Source of the DNA: UBA9547 sp044349205
GTDB lineage: Bacteria > Bacteroidota > Bacteroidia > Cytophagales > UBA9547
Reading direction: 5' to 3'
NCBI GenBank assembly: GCA_044349205.1
Contig: JBIKRJ010000029.1
Coordinates: 1 to 17,383 of the forward strand
DNA: 17,383 nucleotides
Shown here: positions 14,471 to 17,383 of the stretch, piece after piece
How the letters are laid out: every line of letters starts with the position of its first letter
How positions within the stretch are numbered: position 1 is the stretch's first letter
Notes under the pieces: generated by a model
Seen by the model: only the letters and a program-made list of their open reading frames with translations
Databases searched by the model: none
What the model was told of the DNA's origin: nothing
Program-made: the position numbers and the translations under genes

Positions 14471-15334
14471 ATGCGATTCCTAGTCATCATTTTTTTACTA
14501 TATGCCTTCGCAAGTACGGCTCAGCAAGCAAACAACAATTTTACGGCACCCATTACGTCTCTTTATGCTGATACCACTCCCAATTTGGACTTTTTGCCAA
14601 AGAAAAAGCGTGATTTCAAGATGAAGGAAAAGAAATTACCCAAAACTGTTTTTTATGGAATTAAAACCAAAAGAGGATATACTATAACGGGAAAGGGCAA
14701 AGAGAAAGTAATCGAACTGTTTTATTACATACCCAAATGGAAAGACCCCGACCAGTATGTGCCAGTGGTATATTGGTTCAATTTGAAAAAGAAAAAGGTA
14801 ATGAATACGCCCATTTTGGAAAAAGAGCAAAAATACGCTCGACTGTTACACGGCCCTTATTTGAAAAAAACAGCGTATAGCATTGTTGAAGACGGAATTT
14901 TTTATGTGGGCAGCAAGCATGGCCGTTGGGAAAAATACGATGCCAACGATGTGCTCATAGAAAAGATAAAATATTTCAGAGGCTGGACGCGTGAATCGCT
15001 TATAAGCTACTATGACCAAGACAGAAAAAAAATTCAAGAGATTGTGCCCATTATTAACGGCTCTAAAACGGGCAAATATTATCGATATTACGAAAGTGGT
15101 CACATTGCCGAGGAGGGCACCTATGCCGAAGCCAGCAAAATTGGGCAATGGATTGAATATTACGATGACAGAAAAAAAAGGAAAAAAATCACCCAGTATC
15201 CTAAAGATGCCTACGACACCACCACACAGCCGGTATTGCTGAAAGAATGGGATGCAACGGGCAAACTTATCTACGACAAGGCAACGAAAGAACAATTGGG
15301 CAGACAAAAGGAAAAAAACAAGAAAAAGAAATAG
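14471..15334 (+). CDS. Secreted lysine-rich protein with MORN/YwqK-like repeats
   Basis: This 287-residue protein has a signal peptide (MRFLVIIFLLYAFASTAQQ), a basic stretch near residues 44-56 (KKKRDFKMKEKK), and at least two MORN/YwqK-like beta-hairpin units. These are GIFYVGSKHGRWEKYDAND (about 140-158) and GKYYRYYESGHIAEEGTY followed by KIGQWIEYYDD (about 199-236). The tail is very lysine-rich (GRQKEKNKKKK). Such repeats are annotated as 'toxin-antitoxin system YwqK family antitoxin' in databases, but the signal peptide makes an antitoxin role unlikely here, and no toxin gene is adjacent. The protein is most likely periplasmic or surface-attached, and its function is unknown. The stop codon lies three bases from the stop of the convergent rarA gene. 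Confidence 0.72.
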   Translation: MRFLVIIFLLYAFASTAQQANNNFTAPITSLYADTTPNLDFLPKKKRDFKMKEKKLPKTVFYGIKTKRGYTITGKGKEKVIELFYYIPKWKDPDQYVPVVYWFNLKKKKVMNTPILEKEQKYARLLHGPYLKKTAYSIVEDGIFYVGSKHGRWEKYDANDVLIEKIKYFRGWTRESLISYYDQDRKKIQEIVPIINGSKTGKYYRYYESGHIAEEGTYAEASKIGQWIEYYDDRKKRKKITQYPKDAYDTTTQPVLLKEWDATGKLIYDKATKEQLGRQKEKNKKKK

Positions 15335-15337
15335 CTC

Positions 15338-16591
15338 TTAGTACTTGTACTTGCTTCCCCAAAGTTGTTTCAACCGCTCACGCATTTCGTTTTCCCTTGC
15401 ATTGTTGCCAGGCTCGAACAAAACACTTTCTGTAAGTTCTAACGGGAAAAATTCTTGGTTTACAAAATTTCCTTCAAAATCGTGCGCATACTGATACCCT
15501 TTTGCATAACCTTGTTTTTTCATAAGCGATGTAGGGGCGTTACGCAAAGGCAAGGGAACTGGTAATGAGCCTTCTTCTTGCACCAGTTTTTTTGCTTTTT
15601 TGATGCCCATATAGCTTGCATTGCTTTTAGGCGAAGTAGCCAAGTAGGTAACGGCTTGTGCCAAAATGATTTCCGATTCGGGATACCCTATCATGTTCAC
15701 TGCCTGAAAACAGGAAGTGGCGATAAGCAAGGCGTTTGGATTGGCATTGCCAATGTCTTCGCTAGAAAGAATTAAAAGCCTGCGCGCGATAAATGAAACA
15801 TCTTCGCCACCTTCAATCATACGGGCGAGCCAGTAAAGGGCGGCATTTGGGTCGCTGCCACGTATCGATTTGATAAAAGCCGAAATGATGTCGTAGTGTT
15901 GCTCCCCGTTTTTGTCATAAAACGCAATATTTCGCTGCAAAATTTCAGTAACCATCTCGTTTGTAACGACGGTCTTTTCGTCAATTGCGTTGGCAATCAA
16001 TTCTACTAGGTTCAAAAGTTTTCGCCCATCTCCGCCCGACAAGGTAAAAAGTGCCTCCTTTTCTTTGATTTCTATTTTTTTATTTGCCAAAAAAGAATCT
16101 TTAGCCAAAGATCTTTCCAAAAGTTGCGTTAAGCTTTTTTCATCTAATGCGTTTAAAACATATACTTGGCAGCGCGATAATAAGGCAGAAATAACTTCAA
16201 AAGAAGGATTTTCGGTTGTAGCACCAATGAGGGTAATCAGGCCTTTTTCTACCGCCCCAAGCAGCGCGTCTTGTTGTGATTTGCTAAAACGGTGTATTTC
16301 ATCGATGAAAAGTAAAGTATGTTTATTGAATTTTGCCTTTTCGATGATTTCACGCACCTCTTTCACTCCCGCACTTATGGCGCTAAGTGTAAAGAAGGGC
16401 ATGTGTAGTTTTTCCGCAATTAGTTGAGCGAGTGTGGTTTTGCCCACTCCGGGTGGCCCCCAAAAAATGAGCGAAGGCACGACACCGCTTGAGAGTATTT
16501 TGCGCAAAACGCCCTTTTCACCAGTCAAATGCGGTTGACCAACAAAATCATCAAGGTCCTGCGGGCGCATTCGTTCGGCTAGAGGCTGCAT
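15338..16591 (-). CDS. rarA: Replication-associated recombination protein A (RarA/MgsA), AAA+ ATPase
   Basis: RarA is a cytosolic AAA+ ATPase of the clamp-loader clade (bacterial MgsA, eukaryotic WRNIP1). It acts at stalled replication forks and double-strand DNA ends. The characteristic N-terminus MQPLAERMRPQDLDDFVGQ starts at ATG 16591. Walker A GPPGVGKT is at 45-52, Walker B LLFIDE at 93-98, sensor 1 GATTEN at 123-128, and the SR finger at 139-140. The C-terminal tetramerisation region contains SIRGSDPNAALYWLARMIEG and LLILSSEDIGNANP. The 417-residue length and all motifs are normal, so I take the protein as intact and active. The gene is divergent from rimP, with 189 bases between the start codons holding a promoter for each, and convergent with the MORN-like gene. 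Confidence 0.97.
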   Translation of the reverse strand: MQPLAERMRPQDLDDFVGQPHLTGEKGVLRKILSSGVVPSLIFWGPPGVGKTTLAQLIAEKLHMPFFTLSAISAGVKEVREIIEKAKFNKHTLLFIDEIHRFSKSQQDALLGAVEKGLITLIGATTENPSFEVISALLSRCQVYVLNALDEKSLTQLLERSLAKDSFLANKKIEIKEKEALFTLSGGDGRKLLNLVELIANAIDEKTVVTNEMVTEILQRNIAFYDKNGEQHYDIISAFIKSIRGSDPNAALYWLARMIEGGEDVSFIARRLLILSSEDIGNANPNALLIATSCFQAVNMIGYPESEIILAQAVTYLATSPKSNASYMGIKKAKKLVQEEGSLPVPLPLRNAPTSLMKKQGYAKGYQYAHDFEGNFVNQEFFPLELTESVLFEPGNNARENEMRERLKQLWGSKYKY

Positions 16592-16613
16592 GCAATTGTA
16601 AATTTGGAATTGA

Positions 16614-16647
16614 CAAAGTTAAAATTAATACCAGCCACTCTTGCAAA
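16614..16647 (-). promoter_or_regulatory. Promoter of rarA
   Basis: On the minus strand TTTG (16647-16644) is followed after 22 bases by TAACTTTG (16621-16614), an exact TAnnTTTG box. The start would be near 16609, about 18 bases before ATG 16591. Confidence 0.5.
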
Positions 16648-16693
16648 CAATATGTTGGGGCACTACTTTTCTTGGCCAAATTGGCTTTGGAGA

Positions 16694-16723
16694 TTTGAAG
16701 AATAGTAATTTTCGCTATATTTG
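16694..16723 (+). promoter_or_regulatory. Promoter of the rimP-nusA operon
   Basis: TTTG (16694-16697) and TATATTTG (16716-16723, followed by C) are 18 bases apart, the best Bacteroidota-type promoter in the window. The predicted start near 16728 gives a leader of about 53 bases that includes the hairpin at 16747-16769. Confidence 0.7.
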
Positions 16724-16746
16724 CCTCCGTTTTAGCGATTACCAAT

Positions 16747-16775
16747 AGAGGGGAAGCAAATTCCCCTCTTTCGTT
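16747..16775 (+). terminator. Leader hairpin of rimP, candidate attenuator
   Basis: AGAGGGGAA (16747-16755) pairs perfectly with TTCCCCTCT (16761-16769) around the loop GCAAA, followed by the U-rich stretch TTCGTTTT. The 9-bp stem lies wholly inside the rimP leader, ending 11 bases before ATG 16781. It has the form of an intrinsic terminator interrupted by one C-G in its U tract. It could terminate some transcripts, mask the start region from ribosomes, or protect the 5' end. Function is inferred, not shown. Confidence 0.6.
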
Positions 16776-16780
16776 TTATA

Positions 16781-17251
16781 ATGGAATTAAAACAAAAATT
16801 GACAGAAATGATACTGGCTGTTGCCAGTAAATGCGATTGTCAACTTGTTGATTTTCAAATAAAAGGAAGTAGCGAACACCGCAAATTGGTCATTTTGCTT
16901 GACACAGAATCGGGTATAAGCATAGAAGAGTGTGCAAAAGTAAGCCGCGAACTTGCTGCCCTTATTGAACTTGAAAATGTCATAGAAGGAGCCTATACCT
17001 TGGAAGTTTCTTCGCCTGGTATAGAAGTCCCTTTCAACGACAAAAAGAAGTACGAAAAGAACATTGGTAGAATGTTGAAAGTCACCCTGCTAGCGGGAAA
17101 TGAAAAAATAGGAAAACTGACCATTGTGACCAACGAAGGTATTACCATAGAAGGCCAAGGTAAACCAGGCAAAGTAAAAAAAGAAGATAAAGTAGTAGTA
17201 ATAAATTTTGATCAAATAAAGGAGTCTAAAGTCCAAGTTTCATTTAATTAG
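16781..17251 (+). CDS. rimP: Ribosome maturation factor RimP
   Basis: RimP is a small cytosolic factor that binds the free 30S subunit and helps its late assembly. The 156-residue protein has the usual two-domain layout. The N-terminal domain (about 1-85) ends in the family signature YTLEVSSPGIEVPF (72-85), and the C-terminal SH3-like barrel covers about 86-156 (IGRMLKVTLL, KIGKLTIV, VINFDQIKESKVQVSF). The length is normal for the family in this phylum. nusA begins six bases after its stop, the conserved rimP-nusA gene order of bacteria, so the two share the promoter at 16694-16723 and the leader hairpin. Confidence 0.96.
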   Translation: MELKQKLTEMILAVASKCDCQLVDFQIKGSSEHRKLVILLDTESGISIEECAKVSRELAALIELENVIEGAYTLEVSSPGIEVPFNDKKKYEKNIGRMLKVTLLAGNEKIGKLTIVTNEGITIEGQGKPGKVKKEDKVVVINFDQIKESKVQVSFN

Positions 17252-17257
17252 AGTATA

Positions 17258-17383
17258 ATGGAAGCAGCGAGCTTAATTGAGTCGTTTTCAGAATTTGCAA
17301 AGCAGAAAAATATCGATCGTCCTACGATGATCAAAATTTTGGAAGATGTGTTCCGTGCCATGATTCGCAAGAAATTCGAGTCT
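17258..17383 (+). CDS. nusA: Transcription termination/antitermination factor NusA, N-terminal fragment (cut by window end)
   Basis: Only the first 42 codons are in the window. The frame starts at ATG 17258, six bases after the rimP stop, and opens MEAASLIESFSEFAKQKNID followed by RPTMIKILEDVFRAMIRKKF. This is the start of the NusA N-terminal RNA-polymerase-binding domain as found in Bacteroidota. NusA modulates pausing, termination and antitermination. The gene continues past 17383. Its position after rimP supports the call. Confidence 0.93.
   Translation, partial: MEAASLIESFSEFAKQKNIDRPTMIKILEDVFRAMIRKKFES

Noticed and set aside
14846..15307. 153-codon minus-strand frame opposite the MORN-like gene
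   Set aside because: Its hydrophobic, Phe-rich translation is the expected reverse-strand reading of a lysine/AAA-rich gene (TTT/TTC codons). No start signal was seen.
15340..15351. AGTAC-TT-GTACT palindrome between the convergent MORN-like and rarA genes
   Set aside because: The loop of two bases is too tight, the stem is only five pairs and lies in the rarA coding end; no T-run follows.
15990..16427. 145-codon plus-strand frame opposite rarA
   Set aside because: rarA is intact and motif-complete on the other strand; this frame shows no domain of its own.

Overview
The window comes from a member of the phylum Bacteroidota, probably a Cytophagales-, Saprospiria- or Chitinophagia-like lineage; the class cannot be settled by eye. 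The evidence is type IX secretion (T9SS) sorting domains of both type A and type B, a PorP/SprF protein, a FISUMP-domain protein, and a RimP-NusA pair. Several genes are also preceded by the Bacteroidota -7 promoter box TAnnTTTG. Base composition is AT-rich apart from one GC-rich patch in the FISUMP gene. I see no tRNA, rRNA, CRISPR array, insertion sequence or phage gene.

Left part (1-3851): a voltage-gated-type potassium channel with a long cytosolic tail of unknown kind, whose 5' end probably lies outside the window, runs into a convergent outer-membrane beta-barrel-like gene; their stop codons overlap. A divergent intergenic region follows, then a two-gene unit: a very small T9SS type A substrate and a FISUMP-domain secreted protein. 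These two share a short N-terminal module. A strong intrinsic terminator closes the unit.

Centre (4184-13525): an NFACT/RqcH-family ribosome quality control protein is followed by an apparent T9SS operon. That operon holds a 1465-residue PKD-repeat surface protein with a type B (CHU_C) sorting domain, a PorP/SprF outer-membrane protein, and a PorE-like protein (TPR, PD40 propeller, CRD-like domain, OmpA). Together they look like a surface adhesin with its own outer-membrane partner and a peptidoglycan-binding anchor, the SprB/SprF arrangement known from gliding bacteria.

Right part (13605-17383): a membrane-anchored TPR protein (YfgM-like) with a clear terminator, a secreted MORN/YwqK-like lysine-rich protein, the convergent AAA+ ATPase gene rarA, and, divergent from rarA, rimP followed by the first 42 codons of nusA. 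The rimP leader holds a 9-bp GC-rich hairpin followed by a U-rich tract, a candidate attenuator.

No wholly new system is evident. The points most worth checking are the unrecognised tail of the potassium channel, the three-gene T9SS operon, the rimP leader hairpin, and the compositional mosaic in the FISUMP gene.
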